From positions 1 to 36,835 of the forward strand of contig JACQYB010000065.1 of assembly GCA_016208415.1 (NCBI GenBank): DNA of 36,835 bases, written 5' to 3'. Every line of letters begins with the position of its first letter. Position 1 is the stretch's first letter. Origin of the DNA: Betaproteobacteria bacterium (lineage in GTDB: Bacteria > Pseudomonadota > Gammaproteobacteria > Burkholderiales > Rhodocyclaceae). Below, piece by piece: positions 7,639-16,689 of this stretch. The translations under genes were made by a program, and so were the position numbers. Under the pieces are notes generated by a model, which saw only the letters and a list, made by a program, of their open reading frames with translations, ran no database searches and was not told the origin of the DNA.

Positions 7639-8322
7639 ATGAGACTAGCCAATGGATATACGCGCTTCACCGGCATCGCGCTCATCCTGGGCGGTGTTCT
7701 GCCCATCGTCGGCATGGCCATCCGCCCGCTGCTCGTGGAGCAGAACTTCAATTTCCAGCCAACGGACTTCGAGACCATCAACGCCCACCACGCGATCTGG
7801 ATTGTTTCCTACCAGGTCATGGTGTTCGGACTGTTCGTGCGCCTGGCAGGGCTGGTCGCGCTGGGCAGCCTCCACGCCCACACCCTGGCGCGCACGGTGG
7901 TTTGGCCGGGAGTGGCGATCGCAATGGCGGCGATCGTGGTCAACGGGATCAGCGCCGGCTACTACATGCACATGGGTTTCTGGGGCGCGGATCAGTTGAA
8001 GGCCGCGACCGATGCCACCAAAGGCGCATTTCTCGACAGCATCCGGCCGGGCAGCGAACTGATGATCTGCCTCGAGCGCATGGCAAAGATGTTTTTCAGC
8101 CTCGGTTTGACCGTGCTCGGGGTGGGGCTCGCGCTGGGCAAGGTCGTCCCCCGCTGGCTTGGCGTGGCGGGAGCGGCGATCGGCATGACGGGGATGATGG
8201 CCCTGTTTGCCATGCCGTTCAGCCATACGGTGTTCATCCCGTTCGACATCGCCATCCTCGCATGGTTGGTAGTGCTGGGCGCCCTGGTCACCCGGGGGAT
8301 CGAACAGGAGCCGGCCCCCTAG
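7639..8322 (+). CDS. hypothetical multi-pass membrane protein
   Basis: A 227-residue protein with about six hydrophobic segments: residues 10-30, 52-75, 85-108, 150-168, 174-195 and 200-218. It has a strong ribosome site (GGAGGAAGAC) before the ATG and lies 17 bases after the hydroxylase gene. I recognise no catalytic motif. His residues in AHHAIW and YYMHMGFW lie near membrane borders. The topology resembles small DUF4386-like or quinone-linked membrane proteins, but this is not a firm assignment. Tight coupling to the hydroxylase makes it a candidate partner, for example an electron donor or lipid-handling subunit. That role is inference. Confidence 0.7.
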   Translation: MRLANGYTRFTGIALILGGVLPIVGMAIRPLLVEQNFNFQPTDFETINAHHAIWIVSYQVMVFGLFVRLAGLVALGSLHAHTLARTVVWPGVAIAMAAIVVNGISAGYYMHMGFWGADQLKAATDATKGAFLDSIRPGSELMICLERMAKMFFSLGLTVLGVGLALGKVVPRWLGVAGAAIGMTGMMALFAMPFSHTVFIPFDIAILAWLVVLGALVTRGIEQEPAP

Positions 8323-8419
8323 CCCAGGTTTCCCGGCGGCGGGGTCGAGAATCTTCGAGGTGCGGGGTCGAGGCGACACGGGTTTCCGGAACCGCAAATC
8401 GCCCCACCAACATCAACAT

Positions 8420-8563
8420 TCACACCACCAGGCTGATCGGCTCGATCTCTTCCCCCTGCGCCACCACGCGCCCGATGCCCGCGGCTTGCGAGTAGCCTAG
8501 CTTGCGCAGTTCGGCGACGCAGGCGTCGGCGGTTTCGGCGGGGACGCTGGCGAGGAGGCCGCC
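8420..8563 (-). pseudogene. selD: SelD (selenide, water dikinase) C-terminal remnant (copy 2)
   Basis: Minus-strand reading gives 47 residues starting [20 protein letters not shown] and continuing with [13 protein letters not shown] to a TGA. The pattern SGGLL.aVp...a......L...Gy..Aa.IGrV is the C-terminal end of selenophosphate synthetase. Only about the last 15% of the protein is present; upstream the frame runs into the decayed ccdA promoter region. It cannot be functional. Neighbouring arsS and glycosyltransferase families are historically named 'selenodomain-associated', so a former intact selD here would fit the locus. Confidence 0.68.
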
Positions 8564-8592
8564 AATAATGCACACATCTCAGTGCATCTTGC

Positions 8593-8709
8593 ATGCATAC
8601 ATTCTTGGAGAGCAAGGTGCCGACAACCGTCCGTTTTGCCCCTGACAAAGCCCGCAAGGCGACCAGCGTCTCTCTCAATGAGACCCTCCCATACCGGCCG
8701 ACACCCTGA
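8593..8709 (+). pseudogene. ccdA: CcdA-family antitoxin, N-terminal fragment
   Basis: An open frame from ATG 8593 (or GTG 8617) encodes PTTVRFAPDKARKATSVSLN followed by ETLP, matching the DNA-binding N-terminus of CcdA antitoxins (KAT-hSLn-LL pattern). It then shifts into a short unrelated tail and stops at 8707-8709. Normal CcdA is about 75-80 residues. The preceding bases are AT-rich with TGCATGCA palindromes, probably the remnant operator. Confidence 0.62.
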
Positions 8710-8909
8710 ATCCGGCGTTGCGGATCGGGGGCGAGCGGGTCGTCATGCTCACCCGGTTCACGGCGGCCATGCCGGCGCCGATCCTGAAACTGCCGGTGCA
8801 CGACCTGGCCGACCGGCGCAACGACATCACCGCCGCCGTGGACCTGCTGTTTCAGGGTTTCCAGGCGCCGCCGGGCGGGCGGCCGGGGCGGACCGGTTGC
8901 GCCGGTTGA
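8688..8909 (+). pseudogene. ccdB: CcdB toxin, C-terminal fragment
   Basis: In the frame beginning near 8688 the translation contains TLNPALRIGGERVVMLTRF, then AAMPAPIL, LADRRNDITAAVDLLFQGF. This is the C-terminal half of CcdB (LNPvl.i.g...vmlt...a.ip...L...v..L...r..I..AlD.Lf.Gi). The homologous part ends near 8861; the frame then reads on antisense into the end of the hydroxylase gene to 8909. The toxin's N-terminal ~45 residues are missing, so the toxin is dead. Together with the ccdA head it marks a single internal deletion of a ccdAB operon. Confidence 0.65.
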
Positions 8910-9735
8910 TGACGTAGTCCGTGACCTCCCCGCGGAAAGGCAGCAGCAACATGCCGGGCAGGCGTGCCACCTCGCGCGGATCGGCATGGCCGCGGATGCC
9001 GAGGCTCATGCCGGCGTGCCCGGCGCGCGGCTGGTCGCGGTAGGTGCCGAACAGCCGGTCCCACCAGGGCAGGTTGAAGCCGAAATTGGAGTTGGCCTCG
9101 TCGTCCTCGACGCAATGGTGCACCCGGTGCATGTCCGGCGTGACCACGAAGCCGCGCAGGATCCGGTCGAGCCTGGCCGGCAGGCGGACATTGCCGTGGT
9201 TGAACATGGCTGTGGCGTTGAGCAGCACCTCGAAGACCACCACTGCGGCCACCGGAGCGCCGACCACCACGATGGCGGCAAACTTGATGAGCATGGACAG
9301 CACGATCTCCAGCGGGTGGAAGCGCGTCCCGGTGGTCAGGTCGTAGTCCGGGTCGGCGTGATGCACCCGGTGCAGGCGCCACAGCGCCGGCACGGCGTGC
9401 ACCATCACGTGCTGCAGCCAGATGACGAAGTCCAGGGCGATCACCGCCAGGGGCATGGCGACGGCGAGCGGTACCTGGAAGTGGTGGATGAGCCCCCAGC
9501 CCCTGGCGGCGCAGAAGGCCGCCACCCCCGCCCCCGCCAGGGGGAAGATGATCCGCAGCAGCACCGTGTTGAGCGCCACCAGGCCCAGGTTTGCCGGCCA
9601 GCGCAGCGCGCGGGAGAGCGTCAGGGCGCGCCGCGGCGCGGCAAGCTCCCACAGGGCCACGGCGGCGAAGACGCCGGCGAAGAAGCCGAGCCGGATGGCC
9701 GGTTCGTTGGCGAGGAGGAATCGTTCGAAGTCCAC
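8827..9735 (-). CDS. sterol desaturase/fatty acid hydroxylase family protein (paralogue 2), in ars operon
   Basis: A 302-residue membrane di-iron hydroxylase-type protein. It starts VDFERFLLANEP from a GTG seven bases after the arsM stop with GAGG upstream. Histidine motifs are HVMVH, HRVHH, NHGN and HRVHH, and the end has PWWDRLFGTYRDQP. The paralogue at 6806 ends in INRR and stop; this one reads on 24 residues past VINRR through a Pro/Ala/Arg tail that overlaps the ccdB remnant on the other strand. Its native stop was therefore probably lost in the deletion that truncated ccdB. The core is intact. As last gene of arsS-arsM-hydroxylase it may modify a lipid or an arsenic-containing intermediate; this is inferred from position. 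Confidence 0.88.
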   Translation of the reverse strand: MDFERFLLANEPAIRLGFFAGVFAAVALWELAAPRRALTLSRALRWPANLGLVALNTVLLRIIFPLAGAGVAAFCAARGWGLIHHFQVPLAVAMPLAVIALDFVIWLQHVMVHAVPALWRLHRVHHADPDYDLTTGTRFHPLEIVLSMLIKFAAIVVVGAPVAAVVVFEVLLNATAMFNHGNVRLPARLDRILRGFVVTPDMHRVHHCVEDDEANSNFGFNLPWWDRLFGTYRDQPRAGHAGMSLGIRGHADPREVARLPGMLLLPFRGEVTDYVINRRNRSAPAARPAAPGNPETAGPRRR

Positions 9736-9742
9736 GGAGCCC

Positions 9743-10783
9743 TCAGCAACAACTGCCGACCTTGGCGTCGGCGGCGGGAGCGTCGAAGGGCATGACCGCC
9801 CCGCAGCCGGCGAAGATCCCGTAGTGGCGCGAGAAATCGCCGTGGAAGTCGAAATGGGGCGCGAAGCGCGTCTGCGCCAGCATGCGCCAGGTGTTGCCGC
9901 AGACGGGGAACATCCTGCCCGCCTCCATCCGGTGGTGCTTGTCGAACACGAGGCGATGCGGATGCTGCGCGATGCTGCCGCGATAGACGACGGCCTGGCC
10001 GTGGTCCTCGCAGGCATCCTCCAGCCCGTCGAGCCGGAACAGGCGCCAGGTGGCGGAATGGAAGGCGATGCCGCCGGCGCGCCGTTCCAGATCGGGATCG
10101 GTGATCGCCAGCGGGCGGTCGGCGAGCAGGCGCGGGTCGGCGAAGCCGCAGCGCTGAGCCACACGCAGGAAGTCCTTCCAGTAGAGCGCGCCGCCCAGGC
10201 ACTCGCCGTAGAGCACCGGGTCGCCGCGCACCGCCTCGGGCACGCGGCGGTCGGCATGGACGTCGGAGAAATGGAACTCGCCGCCCGGCTTGAGCAGGCG
10301 ACGCACGCCCGCGAGCACCGCCTCCTTGTCCGGCGAGAGATTGACCACGCAGTTGGACACCACCACGTCGAAGCTGCCGGCCTCCAGGCCGAGTTCGTCG
10401 AGGCGCTCGATATAGCCCTGCAGGAAGCGCACGTTGTCGAAACCGAAGACCTCCGCGTGATGCGCCCGGTGACGCTGCGCCACGGCCAGTTGTTCGTCGG
10501 TCATGTCTACCCCGACGACTTCGCCGGACGGCCCGACGAGCTGCGCCAGGGCATAGACGTCGCGCCCCGCGCCGCAGCCCAGATCGAGCACGCGGCAGCC
10601 TTCGAGCAGCTCCGGGCAGACCAGGCCGCAGCCGTAGTAGCGCTCCAGCACTTCCGGGTGGATGCGCGCCAGCAGCGGCCTGAGCCAGGCCGGTACGGCA
10701 TCGGCGTCGCAGCAGGCGGAGGTGCGCAGGTCCTTGCTGGAACGCAGCCGATTGCCGTAGTAGTCCTTCACGAGTTCGTGCAT
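9743..10783 (-). CDS. arsM: arsenite S-adenosylmethionine methyltransferase, arsenosugar type
   Basis: A 346-residue class I SAM methyltransferase. VLDLGCGAGRDVYAL is the SAM-binding motif I, VVGVDMTDEQLAVA motif II, and VVSNCVVNLSPDKEAVL a hallmark of ArsM with its arsenic-binding cysteine. CC at residues 24-25 supplies the N-terminal cysteines. A C-terminal domain with PVCGNTWRMLAQTRF and HFDFHGDF is typical of ArsM proteins paired with ArsS. The end GSCC is cysteine-rich and could be a further metal-binding tail. The ATG overlaps arsS by 16 bases, indicating translational coupling. Known role of the family: methylation of As(III) in the cytoplasm, giving dimethylarsenical for arsenosugar synthesis. 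Confidence 0.93.
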   Translation of the reverse strand: MHELVKDYYGNRLRSSKDLRTSACCDADAVPAWLRPLLARIHPEVLERYYGCGLVCPELLEGCRVLDLGCGAGRDVYALAQLVGPSGEVVGVDMTDEQLAVAQRHRAHHAEVFGFDNVRFLQGYIERLDELGLEAGSFDVVVSNCVVNLSPDKEAVLAGVRRLLKPGGEFHFSDVHADRRVPEAVRGDPVLYGECLGGALYWKDFLRVAQRCGFADPRLLADRPLAITDPDLERRAGGIAFHSATWRLFRLDGLEDACEDHGQAVVYRGSIAQHPHRLVFDKHHRMEAGRMFPVCGNTWRMLAQTRFAPHFDFHGDFSRHYGIFAGCGAVMPFDAPAADAKVGSCC

Positions 10784-11763
10784 GGGTTCTCCTGTGGCGA
10801 AGGGGTGTCCAGCGCGCCGCCGCAACTGCTGCCCTGGCCGGCGGTGCAGCCGTAGCAGTGGCCGGCGACGCGGATCGGGCGATGCGCGAAATCGTGATCG
10901 AGCAGTGCGCGGAGGTGGACCGGCGCGTCGGCGCCGCCCAGGGGCAGGCCCAGCATCTGGTTGAAATCGCAGTCGTGGACGAAGCCCTGCCAGTCCACCG
11001 AGACCAGCGTGCGGCACATCGCGCCCGGCAGGTTGTCGTCGCGGTGCGCGCCCTTGAGCAGGCGCATGTAGGCGTCGAACTCACCGCGCGAGACCAGGGT
11101 GCTGCCAAAGCGCCGGATGGGCATGTTGGCGAGCGCGAACAGCCGGTTGAAGACGATGCCGTGGCGCACCGCCAGTTGTTCCTTGTAAGCCGCCTCCAGG
11201 CGGTGCTGGTCCGGCGGCAGGCCGGCCCCGCCCGGGTTGTAGACCAGGTTCAGCACCCGGGCGCTGGCGGGCAGGCCGTAGCCCAGGTCGTTGAGCCGGC
11301 GCAGGCCCGCCAGGCTGGCTGCGAACACGCCCCCGCCGCGCTGGCGGTCCACGTTCTCCTCCAGGTAGCAGGGCAGCGAGGCGACGATCTCGACCTCGTG
11401 GGCGGCGAGGAATGCGGCCAGATCCTCCTCGCCCGGCTCCTCCAGGATGGTGAGGTTGCAGCGGTCCATGACGTGCAGGCCCTGGGCGCGGGCGGCGACC
11501 ACCAGAGGCCGGAAGCCCGGGTTCAGCTCCGGTGCGCCGCCGGTCAGGTCCAGGGTGGAGACGCCCTGGCGGCGGGCGAAGCGCAGCAGCAGTTCCATGG
11601 TCTCCCAGGCCATCTGCTCGGTGCGCTTCGGGCCGGCGGCCACGTGGCAGTGCAGGCAGGACTGGTTGCAGCGGTAGCCGAGATTGGCCTGCAGGGTCTC
11701 CAGCCGGCCGCGGCGCAGGGGCGGGAAGTCGCTGTCGAGGAGCAGCGGCAGGGTGTCGTGCAT
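10768..11763 (-). CDS. arsS: arsenosugar biosynthesis radical SAM protein
   Basis: A 331-residue radical SAM enzyme with the cluster motif CNQSCLHC (Cys32, 36, 39), followed by DLTGGAPELNP (GGE-like SAM-binding motif) and a C-terminal cysteine-rich 'selenodomain' (DUF3641): HDCDFNQMLGLP and HCYGCTAGQGSSCGG. In some relatives a selenocysteine occupies this tail; here all positions are Cys codons and no in-frame TGA is present. ArsS is known to transfer a 5'-deoxyadenosyl group to dimethylarsenous acid, the first committed arsenosugar step. It is the first gene of the minus-strand operon; the promoter must lie in 11764-11967, where I saw no ArsR box I would defend. Confidence 0.93.
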   Translation of the reverse strand: MHDTLPLLLDSDFPPLRRGRLETLQANLGYRCNQSCLHCHVAAGPKRTEQMAWETMELLLRFARRQGVSTLDLTGGAPELNPGFRPLVVAARAQGLHVMDRCNLTILEEPGEEDLAAFLAAHEVEIVASLPCYLEENVDRQRGGGVFAASLAGLRRLNDLGYGLPASARVLNLVYNPGGAGLPPDQHRLEAAYKEQLAVRHGIVFNRLFALANMPIRRFGSTLVSRGEFDAYMRLLKGAHRDDNLPGAMCRTLVSVDWQGFVHDCDFNQMLGLPLGGADAPVHLRALLDHDFAHRPIRVAGHCYGCTAGQGSSCGGALDTPSPQENPCTNS

Positions 11764-11967
11764 GGGATGTCTCCGGGGTGTGACGCTTGGTCGGCGTGGC
11801 GGGCGAATCCTTACACTGCGGAAAGGCTGCTTATGTCGGGGATCTGGCCGCGGCGGTCCTCGCCGTGGGAGCGCGGGCGGTGCGCGAGGCGCAGCGGACC
11901 ACGGCAGTGACGTTGAGGCACTGGTCCGGTACAGTAGCAAATATCCGATCATTTCAGGCAGGCGGCG

Positions 11968-12306
11968 ATGGACCAGGAAGACATCGACGTTGTCTTGCAG
12001 CGCATGGTGGATGTGATCGTGCGCGAGGCCGACCCGGACACGATCATCCTGTTCGGATCGAGGGCGCGAGGGACGGCTCGGGCGGACTCCGATGTGGACT
12101 TGCTGATCGTGGAACCCGAACCCTTCACTCGCACCCACAGCCGGATCGACGAGTCCGCACGACTGCATCTGGCGCTGCGTCGTTTCCCCGTCTCCAAGGA
12201 TCTGCTTCTCTATAGCCGGGACGAGTTCGACGCATGGAAAGATACGCCCGGGCATGTCATCACCACCGCCCGGAAGTGCGGCAGGGTTCTCCATGCCCGA
12301 TGCTGA
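11968..12306 (+). CDS. MNT-type nucleotidyltransferase domain protein (antitoxin-like)
   Basis: A 112-residue minimal nucleotidyltransferase. IILFGSRARGTARADSDVDLLIVE has the canonical GSxARG...SDxDL catalytic signature with both metal-binding aspartates. In MNT-HEPN modules such proteins act as antitoxins that adenylylate the HEPN toxin. It overlaps the next gene's ATG by 14 bases, a typical module layout. Length is normal. The region upstream is shared with divergent arsS. The pair is intact, unlike the related remnant at 27984-28330. Confidence 0.88.
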   Translation: MDQEDIDVVLQRMVDVIVREADPDTIILFGSRARGTARADSDVDLLIVEPEPFTRTHSRIDESARLHLALRRFPVSKDLLLYSRDEFDAWKDTPGHVITTARKCGRVLHARC

Positions 12307-12688
12307 CCGGATCCGGCGAATGCTCCTGGCCGCGCAGCGCGATCGGGATGCGCTGGTCGCGATGGGCGACAGCCTGCTCGTGGCCGATGCGATCTACGGG
12401 TTCCACGTCCAGCAGTCGATCGAAAAGGTACTCAAGGCATGGCTCCTGGCGTGCGGCCGGGAATACCCCTTCACGCACGACCTTGGGCGGTTGATCGGGC
12501 TGCTCGAAGATGCCGGTGAAGACGTCATGCCCTTCCTGAATCTCGTCCGCTTCACGATCTTTGCGGTCCAGGCCCGCTATGAGGGCGTGCTCGACAGCGA
12601 GCCCGCACTCGACCGTGCCGACGCACTTCGGAAGGTGGATGCACTCGTCGCATGTGTTCGCCAGATCGCGCACGCACGCCAGACCTGA
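12293..12688 (+). CDS. HEPN domain protein (toxin-like partner)
   Basis: A 131-residue all-helical HEPN protein. ADAIYGFHVQQSIEKVLKAWLLACGREYPFTHDLGRLIGLL (blocks FHVQQSIEKVLKAWL and THDLGRL) is characteristic of PF05168 HEPN proteins, and VRFTIFAVQARYEG near residue 85-98 corresponds to the C-terminal R...RYe region. The classic RNase motif Rx4-6H is not evident at the usual site, so ribonuclease activity is uncertain; this subclass may bind nucleotides instead. I chose ATG 12293 because it starts just inside the nucleotidyltransferase gene and gives the family N-terminus. It probably forms a complex with the upstream protein. Confidence 0.85.
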   Translation: MPDADRIRRMLLAAQRDRDALVAMGDSLLVADAIYGFHVQQSIEKVLKAWLLACGREYPFTHDLGRLIGLLEDAGEDVMPFLNLVRFTIFAVQARYEGVLDSEPALDRADALRKVDALVACVRQIAHARQT

Positions 12689-12700
12689 CCGGAATCCGGT

Positions 12701-14075
<1,375 letters not shown>

Positions 14076-14083
<8 letters not shown>

Positions 14084-16109
14084 GCTGGGGGGCTCCTTGC
14101 GTGGCGGCCGGCGCCACCGGCCACACCAGCTCGAGGCAGGTTCCGTGCCCTGGTGTGCTGTCCACGAAGATCTCGGCGCCATGCTGGGTGGCGATCTTCT
14201 TCACCACCGCCAGGCCCAGCCCGGAGCCGTCGGCGCGGGTGGTGTAGAAGGGGTCGAAAATGCGTGCCTGGACCTCGGGCGCGATGCCCCCGCCGCTGTC
14301 GCGCACGCAGAAGCGCACCCGCGGGGCGGGCGGGCCGCCCTCCACCGGCCCGTCGCCCGCCAGGCAGTGGCCGACGCGGATCTCGCCCCCGCGCGGCATG
14401 GCGTGGATGGCGTTGATCACCAGGTTGAGCAGCAACTGCTTGAGCTGGCCGGGGTCGGCCCACAGTTCCGGCGTCTCGCCGCAGCACGGGGCGTAGCGCA
14501 CCGCCACGCCGCGGGTCTTGGCCTCCCTGCGCGTCCACAGCAGCACGTCGTCCAGCACCTGGTCGAGGCGGCAGGCCACCGGGTGCATCTCCTGGGGCGC
14601 GGCGAAGCCGTGGAAGGTGCGCAGGAAGCGCGACAGCCGGTCGATCTCGCCCTCCACCCGCATCAGGTATTCGCGCTGGCGCCCGCTCAGGTCTTCCTCC
14701 AGCAGCATCTGCACCACCGCCTTGATGCCCGCCAGGGGGTTGCCGATCTCGTGGGCCAGGCCCATGGCGATCTCGCCCAGGGTGGCCATCTTCTCCATCT
14801 GGAACACCTGCCGGTCCAGCTCGCGCCGCTCCTCCTGCTCGCGCTCCAGCTCGCGGGTGCGGGCGCGCACTTCGTCTTCCAGGCGGTCGCGGTGGGCGGC
14901 AAGCCGAGCCACCAGCTCGTCCAGGCGCGCCGCCATGGCGTTGAAACGCCGCCCCAGGTCGGCGATCTCGTCGTTGCCGCGGATCTCCACCCGGTGGGCG
15001 AAATGGCCCAGGGCGATCTCCTCGGTCTCCTCCGCCAGCAGGGTGAGCGGGCGCAGCAGGCGGCGTGACAGCCACAGCCCGCCCAGGGCGGTGACCAGCA
15101 GGCTCAAGGCCAGCACGCCGTAGAGCAGGTAGAGGTTGAACACCGCCTCGAAAAGCCGCTGCTTGGGGAAGGCCAGAGCCACGGACCAGCCCATGGAACT
15201 GTCGCTGCGGTCGGCCAGGGTCTCGCCGATGGCGATCGGCGCGTAGGCCACGATCCAGTCGCCGGCCACCTCCGTGCCCTGCTGCCCCCCCACCACCCGG
15301 GACAGCAGCGGCCGGGGCAGGAAGGTGGCCAGGGTCTCCACCGAGCGCATGCCGGCGGATTCGTCTTCCTTCGCCTCGACGGAGCGCGAAAGGTAGAAGC
15401 CCGAGCGGTCGAAGAGGTAGGACACGCCCCCGCGTCCGCCGGCCATCTGCTGGATCTGCTCCAGGATGTAGGCGGCGTGCAGATTGACGATGAGCAGGCC
15501 GCGCTTCTCGCCGCCGCGCCCGGCGATGGGGGTGGCGAAGCGGATCACCGGGCGCTCCGGCACCTCCACCTGGCCACGCTCCACGTTCAGGTCCAGGGGC
15601 GAGACGTAGACCTGGCCCGGGGCGTGGGCCAGGCCCTCGTGGACGTAGTAGCGGTCGGACTTGTCCTGCAGTTCCGCCTCCGGCACCACGTAGGGCTTGC
15701 CTCTGCGCCGATCCACCCGCGCGCGCTCGCGCCCGGCGGCGTCCAGGAAGCGCACCTGGTAGATGTAGGGATAGGCGCGGGCGAAGGCGGTGTAGTCGCG
15801 CTCCAGCCGTTCGCGGGCCTGGGAGGGGAAGCCGCCGTCCTCCCATGGCAGGCTGTCGGCCAGGTCCTGCAGCAGGGAGGAACTGGCCAGGTAGAGCAGC
15901 TCCGTGGCCAACTGGTCGAAGAAATGGCCCATGCCCGCGGCCCGCCCGCGCACCTCCTGCTCCAGGTGGTGCAGGGTTTCCTGGCGCAGGGTCTCCAGGG
16001 AGGAGTAGATGCCCACCAGGCCCGCCACCGTCACGGGGATGCCCGCCGCCAGAAGGAAGGCGACGTAGATGCGGGAGGAGAGGCCGCGAAAGCGGGCGAG
16101 CCATTTCAT
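14076..16109 (-). CDS. membrane sensor histidine kinase with periplasmic Cache-like domain
   Basis: 677 residues. TM1 at about 15-35, a ~290-residue periplasmic region (40-320) with dCache-like features (VRFLDAAGRERARVD, RPVIRFATPI, LIVNLHAAYIL, YLFDRSGFYL), TM2 at about 325-347, HAMP (348-400), a coiled coil (400-440), the H-box MGLAHEIGNPLAGIKAVVQM with phosphoacceptor His453, N-box LLLNLVINAIHAM, and G-boxes DSGGGIAPE and GSGLGLAVV. The HxEIxNPLxxI motif is that of NtrB/ZraS-type kinases that partner NtrC-type regulators, which fits the overlapping downstream regulator. The ligand is probably a small extracellular molecule. The ATG is preceded by GAGGAATCAAGG. Confidence 0.92.
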
Positions 16110-16689
16110 CCTTGATTCCTCGGTTGACCGCTCGTTTTCCCTCGGGAGGCCGCATGGAGTTTGAGGTCTGCGCCTTCGCTCAAGCTCACCGGATGGGTGA
16201 GTCCGCTACGCGCCCGATTGCGCGCCTGCCGGGCCGTCTGGCGGCGTTGCGCATCAAAGCGGGGGGCGGCCCCGCGGCCTCGTCGCGCCTTGCCAGCCGA
16301 CGGATGCTACCAAACCCGGGCTCGCGCGGGAGCGCAGTCGCGCGGATGGCGGCCATCGCCGGCATCGCCGGATCGGCCTCGAAGGGCGAGCGGGTGAATC
16401 CCGACGGCGGCGGCTGCATCCGGGCCGCCGAGTGCCTGCACTGCATGTTCCGGCCTGGCCCCGGGCTGGACCCGGGTTTGGGGATGTATCCTGTGGCCGT
16501 TGGACCGAAAAACCTCTCTTGACGCAGAGAACGCGGAGAAACGATGAGAACACGGAGCGTTGCGAGGCAAGTCCCGTTCAACCGGCGGGTGAGTGTCCGT
16601 TCTTGCTCTGCGGCCTCCATGTCTCTGCGATCTCAGCGTTGAAAGAGGTTCAACTGCGGTTTCAAGGTTGAACGGGAAGGAAACGAACC
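16110..16689 (+). other. 580-base gene-free interval
   Basis: No convincing coding sequence on either strand. It should contain the divergent promoters of the sensor kinase (minus) and the SDR gene (plus). Its right half is occupied by the imperfect inverted repeat described at 16513-16648. The left half is GC-rich and featureless to my reading. Confidence 0.5.
16513..16648. repeat. imperfect inverted-repeat element with 'CGCAGAG' arms
   Basis: The left arm begins ACCTCTCTTGACGCAGAGAA and continues CGCGGAG; the right arm, read on the minus strand, begins ACCTCTTTCAACGCTGAGAT and continues CGCAGAG. The arms match with a few mismatches and enclose about 50 bases. Short repeats of the form CGCAGAG(N)CGCGGAG occur widely in proteobacterial intergenic DNA. 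It may be a non-autonomous (MITE-like) element. Confidence 0.5.

Noticed and set aside
10768-11763. Selenocysteine codon in the arsS cysteine-rich tail
   Set aside because: All tail positions are read as Cys or other sense codons; no in-frame TGA before the true stop.
16110-16689. Sigma-54 promoter for the SDR gene
   Set aside because: A TGGCGGCGTTGC stretch was seen, but the spacing between GG and GC is too short for a -24/-12 element.
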